Source: Dermabacter indicis (GTDB lineage: Bacteria; Actinomycetota; Actinomycetes; Actinomycetales; Dermabacteraceae). Taken from it: DNA of 59,233 nucleotides. How positions within the stretch are numbered: position 1 is the stretch's first letter; each line of letters starts with the position of its first letter. Location: NCBI GenBank assembly GCA_001403775.1, contig CYUG01000017.1, forward strand, positions 153,442 to 212,674, read 5' to 3'. Of the stretch, positions 34,296 through 43,337 are shown in pieces. The notes under the pieces are model-generated. The model did no database searches. It was given only the letters and a program-made list of their open reading frames with translations, and had not been told where the DNA came from. The translations under genes were made by a program, and so were the position numbers.

Positions 34296-36272
34296 ATGAC
34301 CTGGCAACCACTCATCCTCCCCGCGATCGTCGCGTGCCTGTGGGTGACCGTGCCGGGGTTCCTCCTGAATCTTACGTTCGGGTGTCGCCGCTTCACGGCC
34401 GTGCTTTTGAGCCCACTCACCTCCGTTGGCCTCATCGTTATCTCGGCGATTCTTGGGCCGTTTGTGCACCTCCCGTGGGGTCCATTGCCAGTTGTGCTCG
34501 TGACGATCTTTTGCGCAGTGATCGTCATTGGGCTTCGCCTTCTCCTGCGGAAGAAGTTCGGTTCCCCCGTCAAAACTCGTAAGCGCGCCCGCCTTTCGTG
34601 GCGCACTCGCTTGACGTCCCCTCCCGTTCTTGCGTTCTTGACCGTCGCCGGATCATTCGCTCTCATGCTTCGCCACGTGAGGAATATCCTCGGTACCCCT
34701 TACGCTTTTTCTCAAGCATTCGATGCGATCTTCCACCTCAACGAGGTGCGCTGGATGATCGAGCATCGCAACGCTTCAAGTCTCGAAGCTCTCGCGATGA
34801 CAGGAACCCCCGGACACTCAAAGTTTTACCCGGCCGCGTGGCACGACATCGCCTCGCTCACGGGGCTCACCACGGGGGTACACCACGTCTCGCTTCTCAC
34901 GAACGCCACGATCATCGCCACGATCTGTGTCATTTGGCCACTTTCGATGATCGCCTTCGTGTACGTGCTCACCCCCGGAAATTTGCTGCGCTACACGCTT
35001 TTCCCCACCGGGGTTATCCTCGCCGCCCTGCCCGCGTTCCCGTTCACCTTCGTAGAGCACGGCGTGCTCTACCCGAATCTCCTCGGGTATTGCCTTCTGC
35101 CCTCCCTCTACGTTCCTTTTCTCGCCCTCTTGGGCCAAGCTAAGCGCGTCAATATGTCGCGAATCCAGTCCATCGGGGTTGGTTTCTTCGGCTCCGCGGG
35201 AACAGCATTCGCCCACCCGAGTGCGGCACTCATGATGCTCGCCGGTTCGACTGTCATGACGCTCTACTTTTTCTTGCGGTTGGTGGCGAAGAGCCGCACT
35301 CTTCGCGAACTCGCCCTGCTCGGTGGCGCCGGTCTCCTTCTGGTGGCAGTCACCGTCGCGTCGTGGATCAAGATCCGCCCATCTGGTGGCGCGGCGGAGA
35401 CGTGGGGGCCCGAGACCGACACCGTCGGCGCGATTGGCGGAATCTTCATCCATAAGCTCGTCAACGGGATCCCCCAGTATCTCGTGCTCATTCTCGTCGT
35501 GCTGGCGATTATCGGTGCCCTTCGCACGCGTTTCTACCTCCCACTTACGCTCTGGGTACTTTCGGCATTCTTCTGGGTTGTTGCCGCGTCGTGGCCCATG
35601 GGGCCCGGACGCAGAGCGTTCGTGGGTGCTTGGTACTCGGATGTTCCTCGCCTTTATGCCCAAATGGGACTTTTCCTCATTCCTGCCGCAGCGATCGGCG
35701 TGGGGTACGCCTGCAAATGGCTCGCGCGCAAAAGTAAGGTCATCGCACAGACTCCTCTTCGGCGCACGGGCCTCGCCGCGGTCGCCACTGCTGCCCTCGT
35801 CGCCACCACCCAAGCGAACCCCATGATGGATTCGTTCATTGATCGAGTTGAGAGGGGTTACACACTTGGCGCGAGAACCAACTCAGTCAACCGCCAAGAA
35901 CTGACTTTCATCTCGAACCTCCCGAACTACGTGGGGCCGAACGATAAGATCTTCGCGAATCCCTGGCGCGGCGAGGGCCTCATCTATGCGTTCTCAGGTG
36001 TCAACGTTTCCACCCACCACCTGCTTTCGTATGAGGCCCCTTCCGACGTATACCTCACCAAGCACCTCAATCAGATCGACACCGATCCGGCTGTGTGTAA
36101 GGCGCTCAAGACCGGTGGCTACACCCACGTCGTATATTTTTCCGGCCCCGAAGTCGACTTCACCTACAGTAGTTACAGGGGCTTGCAGCACCTCGACGAA
36201 ACCAAAGATCTCGAACTCGAATATCAAAACGGGAACGCCTCCCTTTACCGCGTTACCGGCTGCAACAGCTGA
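34296..36272 (+). CDS. Large multipass membrane protein, DUF6541-like, glycan-associated
   Basis: A 658-aa protein starting at ATG 34296. About 12-14 hydrophobic segments fill the first ~510 residues. A soluble C-terminal domain of ~140 residues follows, starting near TLGARTNSVNRQELTF and containing NPWRGEGLIYAFSGV and YTHVVYFSG. This layout and these motifs match DUF6541-type actinobacterial proteins, which resemble GT-C glycosyltransferases. A periplasmic-side sugar transfer from a lipid-linked donor is possible but unproven. It lies in the glycan region before a GT2 gene with a 45-nt gap. Confidence 0.8.
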   Translation: MTWQPLILPAIVACLWVTVPGFLLNLTFGCRRFTAVLLSPLTSVGLIVISAILGPFVHLPWGPLPVVLVTIFCAVIVIGLRLLLRKKFGSPVKTRKRARLSWRTRLTSPPVLAFLTVAGSFALMLRHVRNILGTPYAFSQAFDAIFHLNEVRWMIEHRNASSLEALAMTGTPGHSKFYPAAWHDIASLTGLTTGVHHVSLLTNATIIATICVIWPLSMIAFVYVLTPGNLLRYTLFPTGVILAALPAFPFTFVEHGVLYPNLLGYCLLPSLYVPFLALLGQAKRVNMSRIQSIGVGFFGSAGTAFAHPSAALMMLAGSTVMTLYFFLRLVAKSRTLRELALLGGAGLLLVAVTVASWIKIRPSGGAAETWGPETDTVGAIGGIFIHKLVNGIPQYLVLILVVLAIIGALRTRFYLPLTLWVLSAFFWVVAASWPMGPGRRAFVGAWYSDVPRLYAQMGLFLIPAAAIGVGYACKWLARKSKVIAQTPLRRTGLAAVATAALVATTQANPMMDSFIDRVERGYTLGARTNSVNRQELTFISNLPNYVGPNDKIFANPWRGEGLIYAFSGVNVSTHHLLSYEAPSDVYLTKHLNQIDTDPAVCKALKTGGYTHVVYFSGPEVDFTYSSYRGLQHLDETKDLELEYQNGNASLYRVTGCNS

Positions 36273-36317
36273 TGCCCGGCAACAATTCAAACCCCCCACA
36301 ACATTCCGGAGTTGAAC

Positions 36318-37193
36318 GTGACTGTTGACATTCTGTTTCCCTTCTACGGCGACGTAGCGCTTATGAAGCAAGCGGTGCGTTCGATCATCGGGCAAACCAA
36401 CCCCGATTGGCGCCTTGTTGTCGTCGACGATGGCTATCCAGACGACTCCATCCCCGGCTGGTTCGAGTCCCTCAACGATTCGCGCATCACGTACATGCGG
36501 AATGAGAAGAATCTCGGCGCGAACGGCAACTACACCAAGGCATTGAGCTTCGTGGAGAATGACCTCGTGACCGTCATGGGTGCCGACGATGTCATGCTCC
36601 CCAACTACATTGATTGGTTTGTTCACGCTGCGAAAACCCAGCCTGAAGCACAGATCTTCCAGCCCGGTTGCGTCGTGATTGACGAAAACAACGCTCTCTC
36701 GAACACTCTTGTGGAGCGGGTCAAGGACCACTACCGCCCTTCCAACGCGGGGGTGCTGAGCGGCGAAGAACTCGCGATCTCGATCCTTCGGGGCAACTGG
36801 CTGTATTTCCCGTCGCTCGGCTGGCGTGCGAGCACCATTACGGAAATTGGTTTCCGCAAGGGCCTCAATGTTGTGCAGGACGCGGCTCTCGTGCTTGACG
36901 TGGCGATGAGCGATGGCGGGCTTTATTACGATCCGGCGGTGGCCTTTATGTATCGTCGTCATGGAGGGTCGGATTCGTCGTGGCGCGCCCTTGAGGGGAC
37001 GCGCTTCGAGGAGGAGCGCCGCTTCTTTAATCAGATCGCAAACGAGATGGCCGAGAAGGGCTGGGTCAAGGCCGCGCGCGCTTCTCGCCTCCACTTCTCG
37101 TCGAGGCTTCACGCTCTCAGGCTTTTGCCTAAGGCTGCTCTCGCCAAGAAGTGGCAGGGCGTCAAGAACCTCGCGACGCATGCCGTCAAGTAA
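36318..37193 (+). CDS. Family 2 glycosyltransferase
   Basis: A 291-aa GT-A-fold glycosyltransferase. GTG 36318 is chosen because CGGAG lies 6 nt before it; TTG 36312 is possible. Motifs: DILFPFYGD at the N-terminus, VVVDDGYPD (nucleotide-binding Asp), NLGANGNYTKAL, and the metal-binding MGADDVM in place of the common DxD. A conserved QDAALVLDVA segment (ED-like catalytic base position) is followed by RRHGGSDS. It likely adds a sugar to a surface polysaccharide repeat. Its last 14 nt overlap the flippase-like gene. Confidence 0.9.
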   Translation: MTVDILFPFYGDVALMKQAVRSIIGQTNPDWRLVVVDDGYPDDSIPGWFESLNDSRITYMRNEKNLGANGNYTKALSFVENDLVTVMGADDVMLPNYIDWFVHAAKTQPEAQIFQPGCVVIDENNALSNTLVERVKDHYRPSNAGVLSGEELAISILRGNWLYFPSLGWRASTITEIGFRKGLNVVQDAALVLDVAMSDGGLYYDPAVAFMYRRHGGSDSSWRALEGTRFEEERRFFNQIANEMAEKGWVKAARASRLHFSSRLHALRLLPKAALAKKWQGVKNLATHAVK

Positions 37194-38481
37194 CGAACCA
37201 ACCGTTACAAAGCGCGATTCTGCCGCGATACTTGCCGCTTCGGCATGTGCGGCGGTTTCCGCGCTTTTAGCAACGTGGTTCGCTAACCGCTACCTCGAGC
37301 CATCAGAAGTCACGGAGTTTCTCCTCTTTTGGTCGGTGCAGTTTGGCATATTTGGCGTCGTTGCGGGTATTCAGCAAGAGGTTACTCGCGCGGTGGGGGC
37401 TGCCCGTCTCGACCGCAACGCTACGGGTGCCCCCATTGTTTTGGCAGCGGCGACGGTGGGAGGGCTCTGCGCTCTCGCAACGTGTGCGACTTCCCCGTGG
37501 TGGGCAAGCGCAACGCTGCCTACGAACACCGCCATTTCGGTCGCGCTCTTGGCGCTCGGTGTCGCACTCTATGCGTTCCATTCCGCATTGAGTGGAGCGG
37601 CCGCAGGGTCTCAGCGGTGGTTCTTGTTTTCTGTGTTCGGTGGTGGCGAGGCACTCTGGCGGCTCGCGGCGATGGCGGCAGTGTCGCTCATTTCGGCATC
37701 TCTTTTGGGGCTCGAGGCGGCCGCGATTTCACCGATTCTTTTGTGGCTAGTACTCGCCCTACTTGATCCCGGAACCCGCACGATCATCCGCTCACGAGCA
37801 GACGTTTCATATGGCAAGCTCATGCGAAACGTTTTCATGGCCATGGGGTCCTCAACCGCCTCGGCCGTCCTCATGACCGGGTTTCCGGTGCTGCTGAACG
37901 CGAGCGAAAAGGCGTCCCCGGGGTCATACACCTTCGTGGTGATGGGGGCGCTTATCCTGGCAGTGTCGATTTGCCGTTCACCGATCATGATCCCTCTTCA
38001 AGCTTTCCACGGGGTGGCGATTGCGGCGTTTTTGCGCCAGCGTCACCGTCCCGTCGCTGCGTTTGCTCGCCCGGCTGCTGCGTTGCTCGGAGTGGGCGCC
38101 GCGGGTGCAGTCGCGGCATTTTTCTTGGGGCCGTGGCTTTTTCTTTTGATTTACCCACCGAAGACTGGCGCAGAGAGCGCGTATGCCTCGGTCGCAAGCG
38201 GTCCAGTGCTCGCTGCGTTGACATTTGGCTCCGCGATTATGGCGCTCTTGGTTCTCTCCGGTACGGCCGTTCTTGCCCTTGATCTTCACCGCACATACCT
38301 GGCGGGTTGGGTTGTTGCCGCCGCAGTGACGACAGCTTTGCTGTTTTTCTTGCCCTTCAGCATCATTCCGAAGGTTCTTGTTGCGCTCTACTGCGGGCCG
38401 GCGGTGGGTTTTTTGACTCACCTGTTCGCCATGAAGCACTCCGCCGAACGTTTCCACGCGCGACCAGCCGAGGCGGTCTAG
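37180..38481 (+). CDS. Polysaccharide flippase-like multipass membrane protein
   Basis: A 433-aa integral membrane protein with about 12 hydrophobic segments and short loops. It starts at ATG 37180 inside the end of the GT2 gene. Gene context (GT2, acyltransferases) and the early motif EVTEFLLFWSVQFGIFG followed by QQEVTRAV fit the MOP-superfamily exporters of polysaccharide units (Wzx-like), in which this first-helix region is similar. Sequence motifs alone are weak, so the name is provisional. It converges on the next GT2 gene with the stop codons overlapping. Confidence 0.7.
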   Translation: MPSSNEPTVTKRDSAAILAASACAAVSALLATWFANRYLEPSEVTEFLLFWSVQFGIFGVVAGIQQEVTRAVGAARLDRNATGAPIVLAAATVGGLCALATCATSPWWASATLPTNTAISVALLALGVALYAFHSALSGAAAGSQRWFLFSVFGGGEALWRLAAMAAVSLISASLLGLEAAAISPILLWLVLALLDPGTRTIIRSRADVSYGKLMRNVFMAMGSSTASAVLMTGFPVLLNASEKASPGSYTFVVMGALILAVSICRSPIMIPLQAFHGVAIAAFLRQRHRPVAAFARPAAALLGVGAAGAVAAFFLGPWLFLLIYPPKTGAESAYASVASGPVLAALTFGSAIMALLVLSGTAVLALDLHRTYLAGWVVAAAVTTALLFFLPFSIIPKVLVALYCGPAVGFLTHLFAMKHSAERFHARPAEAV

Positions 38482-39485
38482 TTGGAATTCATGCTCACGC
38501 CGTAGCGGCGCTTAATATATGCGCCATAGAGCACCCGGTACAGCCTCGGCGAGATCTTGAGCAATATGGCCGCCGCTCCTAACACCGGGCGCGCTTTCAA
38601 ACACGTCCCCGCCTCTTTGAAAGAAATTCTCCGGCGAATTTGTCCGAGGGAGGCGCGCGAGTTTTTAGGCTCCGCAACAAGCACCTGCTGAGCATTATTG
38701 AGGTAGGTGAGGACCTTCGACACTGTCAGTGCGCTTCGTAGTTCGCCATCCCTTTGATTCACGCCTACTGCTTCAGTCATGAGAGCGACCAGCCGATCAC
38801 TCTCCTCGACCGGTGTAGCCCTTCCCCACGTCAGGCCTCCGGCATCAATCGAATAGCGATAGAGAGGCTCCCCCAGGATTACGATCTTCTGCGCGTTCAC
38901 AAGCGCTTGCAGTACAAAGAGTGCGTCTTCAGCACGGTGAATGTCCTCGGCAAATCTCGCATTCTGCACCAGCTCACGATTAATGAGCTTGTCCCACAAA
39001 TACGGGGTGAAGGAATCGTGGAGTAGTGCCACCACTGCTTCGCGGCCAACGAGTGTACCGGCCTCCATTCGCTGTCGAATTCGTTCCGAGCCGTCTGTGG
39101 CGATGACTTTGTGTGCGCAGACAGCTAAGTCTGAGCGCGACCTTGCTGCGGACCGATGAAGAGTCTCGAGAAATTGGGGTTCAAAGCAGTCGTCGGAATC
39201 AAGGAACGCAAGCCATTCACCTCGGGCAACCTCAAGGGCGGCGTTCCTCGCACCGGAGACTCCGCGGTTTTGGGTCAGGGGGATGACGTGAATTCGAGCG
39301 TCGGGGTGCGTGTCCAAGTAGCGTGCAATCACGTTCTGTGCGTCGTCAGGTGAAGCATCGATGACAATCAGAAGCTCCCAATCAGCATCGGTTTGGTTTC
39401 GTACTGATTCGATGGCCTTTACAACGCTGGAGGCAGTATTGTACACCGGCATAATGATTGATGTTCTTGGACTCCGCTGGCTCAA
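38478..39485 (-). CDS. Family 2 glycosyltransferase (lower-GC gene)
   Basis: A 335-aa GT2 enzyme starting at TTG 39485, with GAAAGG 7-8 nt upstream. Motifs: TSIIMPVYNTASSV, LLIVIDASPDD, NRGVSGARNAAL, and FLDSDDCFEPQFL (the metal-binding DxD). It ends with a basic membrane-associating tail (ISPRLYRVLYGAYIKRRYG). Its base composition is about 53-55% GC where I counted, against about 65% or more in the flanking heme block, and it lies opposite to the other glycan genes. This points to separate, perhaps horizontal, acquisition. Confidence 0.9.
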   Translation of the reverse strand: MSQRSPRTSIIMPVYNTASSVVKAIESVRNQTDADWELLIVIDASPDDAQNVIARYLDTHPDARIHVIPLTQNRGVSGARNAALEVARGEWLAFLDSDDCFEPQFLETLHRSAARSRSDLAVCAHKVIATDGSERIRQRMEAGTLVGREAVVALLHDSFTPYLWDKLINRELVQNARFAEDIHRAEDALFVLQALVNAQKIVILGEPLYRYSIDAGGLTWGRATPVEESDRLVALMTEAVGVNQRDGELRSALTVSKVLTYLNNAQQVLVAEPKNSRASLGQIRRRISFKEAGTCLKARPVLGAAAILLKISPRLYRVLYGAYIKRRYGVSMNSN

Positions 39486-39562
39486 AGCGACTACCTTTCA
39501 CCGATGACAATTCGCCCCAACTATAGTGGTCATCGACCAGGACCCCTCTGAGGAGCAATTCC

Positions 39563-40876
39563 TTGACCAGCACAGACAACTCCCATGCACGCAACTTCGC
39601 CACCGACTTGGGCGCATTCGTCACCCAGTCGCCGAGTTCTTTTCACGCCGTGGCGACCGTGAGTCGCACGCTCCTCGAGGCTGGCTACACGGAGCTGCAT
39701 GAGGCGGAATCGTGGGAAGAGATCACAACCGGAAGTCGCTATTTCGTACGTCGCGACGGCTCCATCATCGCTTTCGACGTTCCGTCAGGAACTACCGGCA
39801 CCACACCACTTCGCATTTTCGGGGCGCACACGGACTCCCCTGCCCTCAAGCTCAAGCCCAAGAGCTCAATCAGCTCGCACGGCTTCAACCAGGTCGGTGT
39901 CGAGGTCTACGGCGGTGCACTTTTCAATTCGTTCCTCGACCGCGATCTGAAGCTCGCGGGTCGCATGGTTCTCGCAAGCGGTGAGGAGGTGCTCGTTCAC
40001 ACCGGTCCTTACTTGCGCGTGCCCCAGCTGGCCGTTCACCTCGATCGAGCCGTGAACCGAGACGGCCTCAAGCTCGACCCTCAAAAACACCTCCAGCCCA
40101 TCACAGGACTCACTGAGGGCGGAGACCACGATGTGCTTGCCGACCTTGCAGAAATCGCGGGGGTCGATCCTCAAGCCATCGCCGGTTACGACATCGTGAC
40201 GGTCGATGCGCAAGAGCCCCAACTCATCGGCGCACGCAAAGAGTTCCTCGCGAGCGCACGGCTCGATAACCTCCTTTCCACTTTCGCGGGCATGCGCGCG
40301 ATGGCCGAGCTCGAAAGCACCGAAGGCGCGCCCATAGCGCTGTTCGTGGCCAACGATCACGAAGAAGTGGGCTCCGCGAGCCGCTCCGGAGCCGCCGGCC
40401 CGTTCCTTGAAGATGTCCTCGCCCGCCTCTACACGGCGCTTGGTGCGAGTGATGAGGAGAGGCGGCGCGCGTTTCACCGCTCGATTGTGGTCTCTTCCGA
40501 CGTCGGACATTCCATTCACCCGAACTACGCCGAGCGGCACGACCCGGCCAACCAGCCCGTTGCCGGCAAGGGTCCGATCCTCAAGATCAACGCTGATCAG
40601 CGCTACGCGACCGACGCTCGCGGCGCGGCGTTCTGGGCGCGCGCGTGCGCCCAGGCTGGCGTGGAATACCAGGAGTTCGTGTCGAATAACGCGATGCCGT
40701 GTGGCTCCACAATCGGCCCGATCACGGCGACTCGCCTCGGCATGACCACAGTCGACGTGGGTGTTCCCATCCTCTCAATGCACTCGTGCCGGGAGCTTAC
40801 GGCGGTTACCGACCCCTATGATCTGTATCGAGCCGCGCTCGCCGTGCTCTCCCCCGAGGTTCCCACCGGCTTCTAA
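39563..40876 (+). CDS. M18 family aspartyl aminopeptidase
   Basis: A 437-aa zinc aminopeptidase starting at TTG 39563 with AGGAG 8-9 nt before it. Metal-ligand and catalytic segments: FGAHTDSP with H89 and D91, ARLDN with D235, NDHEEVGS with E267/E268, SSDVGHSIHPNY, and MHSCREL near the C-terminus. M18 enzymes remove N-terminal acidic residues from peptides in the cytoplasm. It sits inside the glycan region with no obvious link to it and may simply mark an insertion boundary. It is close to the length of bacterial homologues (about 430 aa). Confidence 0.93.
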   Translation: MTSTDNSHARNFATDLGAFVTQSPSSFHAVATVSRTLLEAGYTELHEAESWEEITTGSRYFVRRDGSIIAFDVPSGTTGTTPLRIFGAHTDSPALKLKPKSSISSHGFNQVGVEVYGGALFNSFLDRDLKLAGRMVLASGEEVLVHTGPYLRVPQLAVHLDRAVNRDGLKLDPQKHLQPITGLTEGGDHDVLADLAEIAGVDPQAIAGYDIVTVDAQEPQLIGARKEFLASARLDNLLSTFAGMRAMAELESTEGAPIALFVANDHEEVGSASRSGAAGPFLEDVLARLYTALGASDEERRRAFHRSIVVSSDVGHSIHPNYAERHDPANQPVAGKGPILKINADQRYATDARGAAFWARACAQAGVEYQEFVSNNAMPCGSTIGPITATRLGMTTVDVGVPILSMHSCRELTAVTDPYDLYRAALAVLSPEVPTGF

Positions 40877-40913
40877 TCTCGAGCGGATCTCCTCCCCCTA
40901 TCGAATCGGTTTT

Positions 40914-43013
40914 ATGTCGTCATCTGCAGCATCTGCTCCCACTCATCGTGCGGAGCTCCCGAAGGAAAAGCGTGTCTTTCGCACCGACGTCCACGGATTG
41001 AGGGGCCTCGCGGTTTTCCTCGTCGTGATCTACCACGTGTTTGTGGGGCGCGTTTCGGGCGGCGTTGACGTTTTCTTGTTCATCTCCGCGTACTTCCTCA
41101 CCGGAACGTTCGTGCGACGCATGGAAACCGGAAAACCGATCGCTGCCGTGGGGTATTGGGGCCGCACATTCAAGCGTCTGCTACCACCCACGGTCGTGGT
41201 GACGTTCGCGATTTTGGCCGCGACCTACCTTTTCCTTCCGGCGAGCACCTACGTGCCGATGCTCAAGGACGCGTTCTTCACCCTCATCCAGGGCGAAAAC
41301 TGGTGGCTCATCAACCAGGCCACAGATTACTACGCAGCCGACCGCACCGCGGCAAGCCCCTTCCAGCACTTCTGGTCGCTGTCGATCCAAGGGCAAGTGT
41401 TCCTCGCCTGGCCTCTGCTGTTTGCTCTTCTTGCCCTCGGCCTGAACGCTTTTGAACGCCGCTTCGCACCGAAGAGCCAGCATCAGCACAACATTCGCGT
41501 GTGGTCCACGAGCGGTATCGCCATCGGTACCGTCACTCTCGCGAGCTTCATCTGGTCGGTAATCGAAACCGCCACGGACCAGCAGACGGCCTACTTCGAC
41601 ACGTTCGCCCGCTTCTGGGAGTTCGGCCTCGGTGGGCTCGTCGCCATCGCGCTTCCACTGATTGCTGAGCGCACCGATACGCTTCACCCCAATAGCCCGA
41701 AGGGACGTTCGTGGCGCTTTGCTCTGTCGATGGTCGGCGTTCTCGCGCTCGTGTCGATGGGCATGCTCGTGGATGTCGCCGGGAAGTTCCCCGGCTGGCT
41801 CGCCATCTGGCCACTCGCGGCAGCGGCTTTCGTCATGGTGATGGGGTACAACCCGATTCTTAGCTCGAAGCCGCTCCAAAAGCTCGGTGGCATTTCCTAC
41901 GGCCTCTATCTCGCCCATTGGCCACTGCTCGTGCTCACCCTCCAGGTTCTCGACATCCCCAAGGCGCCGTTCTGGCTCGGTGTTGTTCTCGTGATCGCCA
42001 GCTTGGCGCTCGCCTGGCTCATCACGAAATTCGTGGACACCCCGTTCCGCCGCTGGAAGTGGGCCGGCGCCAAGACCCACAGGTCGGTCGCGGTCGCGCT
42101 CGTGACCGTCGCCGTTGGCTTAGCCCCCGTGTTGACTATCCAGTACGTCCTGGATGCAAAAGCGGAAAAGCTCGAACGTCTCGCGACGGTGAACAATCCC
42201 GGTGCCCGTGTCCTGAGCGATTCGACTCTCTACGACCCAACCGATGACCCCAACGTCACGATCTTGCCGAGTGAAGCCGACCTTTCCAATGACTGGTTTG
42301 ATGCAGGGCCGCCGTGCGAGGAAGAGGGAGCTCCCGACACGACAGCGTGGAAGGGGTCCTCATGCAACACATCTCGTCAAGGCCCCATCACTGGCGATCA
42401 CATGCTCGTTGTCATGGGAAACTCCCGCATGGAGCAGTCAGCGGCATCGATTCTTCCCACTGCCCAAAAGCATGGTTGGGATGTCATGGAACTGACCGTC
42501 CCTGGCTGTGCTGTCGGAATGAATAACCACGATCGGTGCGAACCGTTCACCACTCAGGCGACGGACTACCTTCTTCAGCTTCGCCCTGACGCTATCGCTC
42601 TTCAGACAACGTATATCGATGAAGAGGGGCACGAGGTCGTCAACGAAGGAGCGCTCGCCATCGCGGCGAAATTCAAGGGTGCGGGTATCAACGTCATTGC
42701 TACGAGGGACATTCCGCGACTCAGAACAAATCCAAGCTTGTGCGCGTTCGAAGATACAAGCGTCGCAAATGAAAACTGCGTCCAAGAGATTGATCCTGCC
42801 ACTGTTGCGAAACGCCCGGACGACGCAGCGATCACGAACAACGGATATTTCGCCATCGATCTCAATCAAAGCATCTGCCCTGATGCCACGTGCAAACCGA
42901 TCGTTGGAAACACATTCGTATTCCTGGACGAGCGGCATGTGACCTCCACGTACGCCGAATCGATGGCGGGCATCGTCGACGACCAGTTAGCGAACGAAAA
43001 GTTCCCCTGGTAA
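40914..43013 (+). CDS. OafA-like acyltransferase-3 with C-terminal SGNH domain (second copy)
   Basis: A 699-aa relative of the protein at 31776, without its acidic N-terminal extension. The membrane domain begins VHGLRGLAVFLVVIYHVF, with the Arg and His of the family. The shared RVSGGVDVFLFISA and SPFQHFWSLSIQGQVFL segments show close paralogy. The SGNH domain has VVMGNSRMEQS in place of a GDS/GSS motif and a late DERHV segment. It probably O-acylates a surface glycan at another position. The 3' part is less GC-rich. It converges on the small gene at 43014 with no gap. Confidence 0.9.
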   Translation: MSSSAASAPTHRAELPKEKRVFRTDVHGLRGLAVFLVVIYHVFVGRVSGGVDVFLFISAYFLTGTFVRRMETGKPIAAVGYWGRTFKRLLPPTVVVTFAILAATYLFLPASTYVPMLKDAFFTLIQGENWWLINQATDYYAADRTAASPFQHFWSLSIQGQVFLAWPLLFALLALGLNAFERRFAPKSQHQHNIRVWSTSGIAIGTVTLASFIWSVIETATDQQTAYFDTFARFWEFGLGGLVAIALPLIAERTDTLHPNSPKGRSWRFALSMVGVLALVSMGMLVDVAGKFPGWLAIWPLAAAAFVMVMGYNPILSSKPLQKLGGISYGLYLAHWPLLVLTLQVLDIPKAPFWLGVVLVIASLALAWLITKFVDTPFRRWKWAGAKTHRSVAVALVTVAVGLAPVLTIQYVLDAKAEKLERLATVNNPGARVLSDSTLYDPTDDPNVTILPSEADLSNDWFDAGPPCEEEGAPDTTAWKGSSCNTSRQGPITGDHMLVVMGNSRMEQSAASILPTAQKHGWDVMELTVPGCAVGMNNHDRCEPFTTQATDYLLQLRPDAIALQTTYIDEEGHEVVNEGALAIAAKFKGAGINVIATRDIPRLRTNPSLCAFEDTSVANENCVQEIDPATVAKRPDDAAITNNGYFAIDLNQSICPDATCKPIVGNTFVFLDERHVTSTYAESMAGIVDDQLANEKFPW

Positions 43014-43337
43014 TTACGCGGCTGCTTCGATAGCCTCCCGAGCCTCGTCGGCGCGCTCGACGATCGTGTCGTCATCGGCGGACGTGTCGCGCACGCGGCG
43101 GGCGTCTTTGGTGAGCTCGTCGATCTGGTAGAGGGCGCTGTCGAGAAGCCCCTCGGCCGCGCACAGCAAGGCGAGGTCGATCCGTGCGTGGATCGCCTCG
43201 GGGGTGTCATCCCCATCGGCGAGCAGCGCGGGAAGAGAAGCGAACGCACCCGCACTTGACGCGGGAGCCCCTTCGCTGAGAAGCGCGCGAAGGCGCGCCT
43301 CGGCGTTCTCGCTGATCTCCACGTGATCATCAAACAT
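43014..43337 (-). CDS. Small acidic hypothetical protein downstream of hemA
   Basis: I do not recognise this 107-aa protein. It is acidic, Ala- and Asp/Glu-rich, cysteine-free, and likely all-helical (for example IHARIDLALLCAAEGLLDSALYQIDEL, abbreviated pattern: two amphipathic helices). Its start overlaps the hemA end by 8 nt, so it is probably translated from the hemA transcript. Being encoded directly after hemA suggests, but does not prove, a link to early heme synthesis or its control. Confidence 0.65.
   Translation of the reverse strand: MFDDHVEISENAEARLRALLSEGAPASSAGAFASLPALLADGDDTPEAIHARIDLALLCAAEGLLDSALYQIDELTKDARRVRDTSADDDTIVERADEAREAIEAAA

Noticed and set aside
37180-39485. Lower-GC part of the glycan region considered as a mobile element
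   Set aside because: No transposase, integrase, terminal repeats or attachment sites were found; only composition differs.
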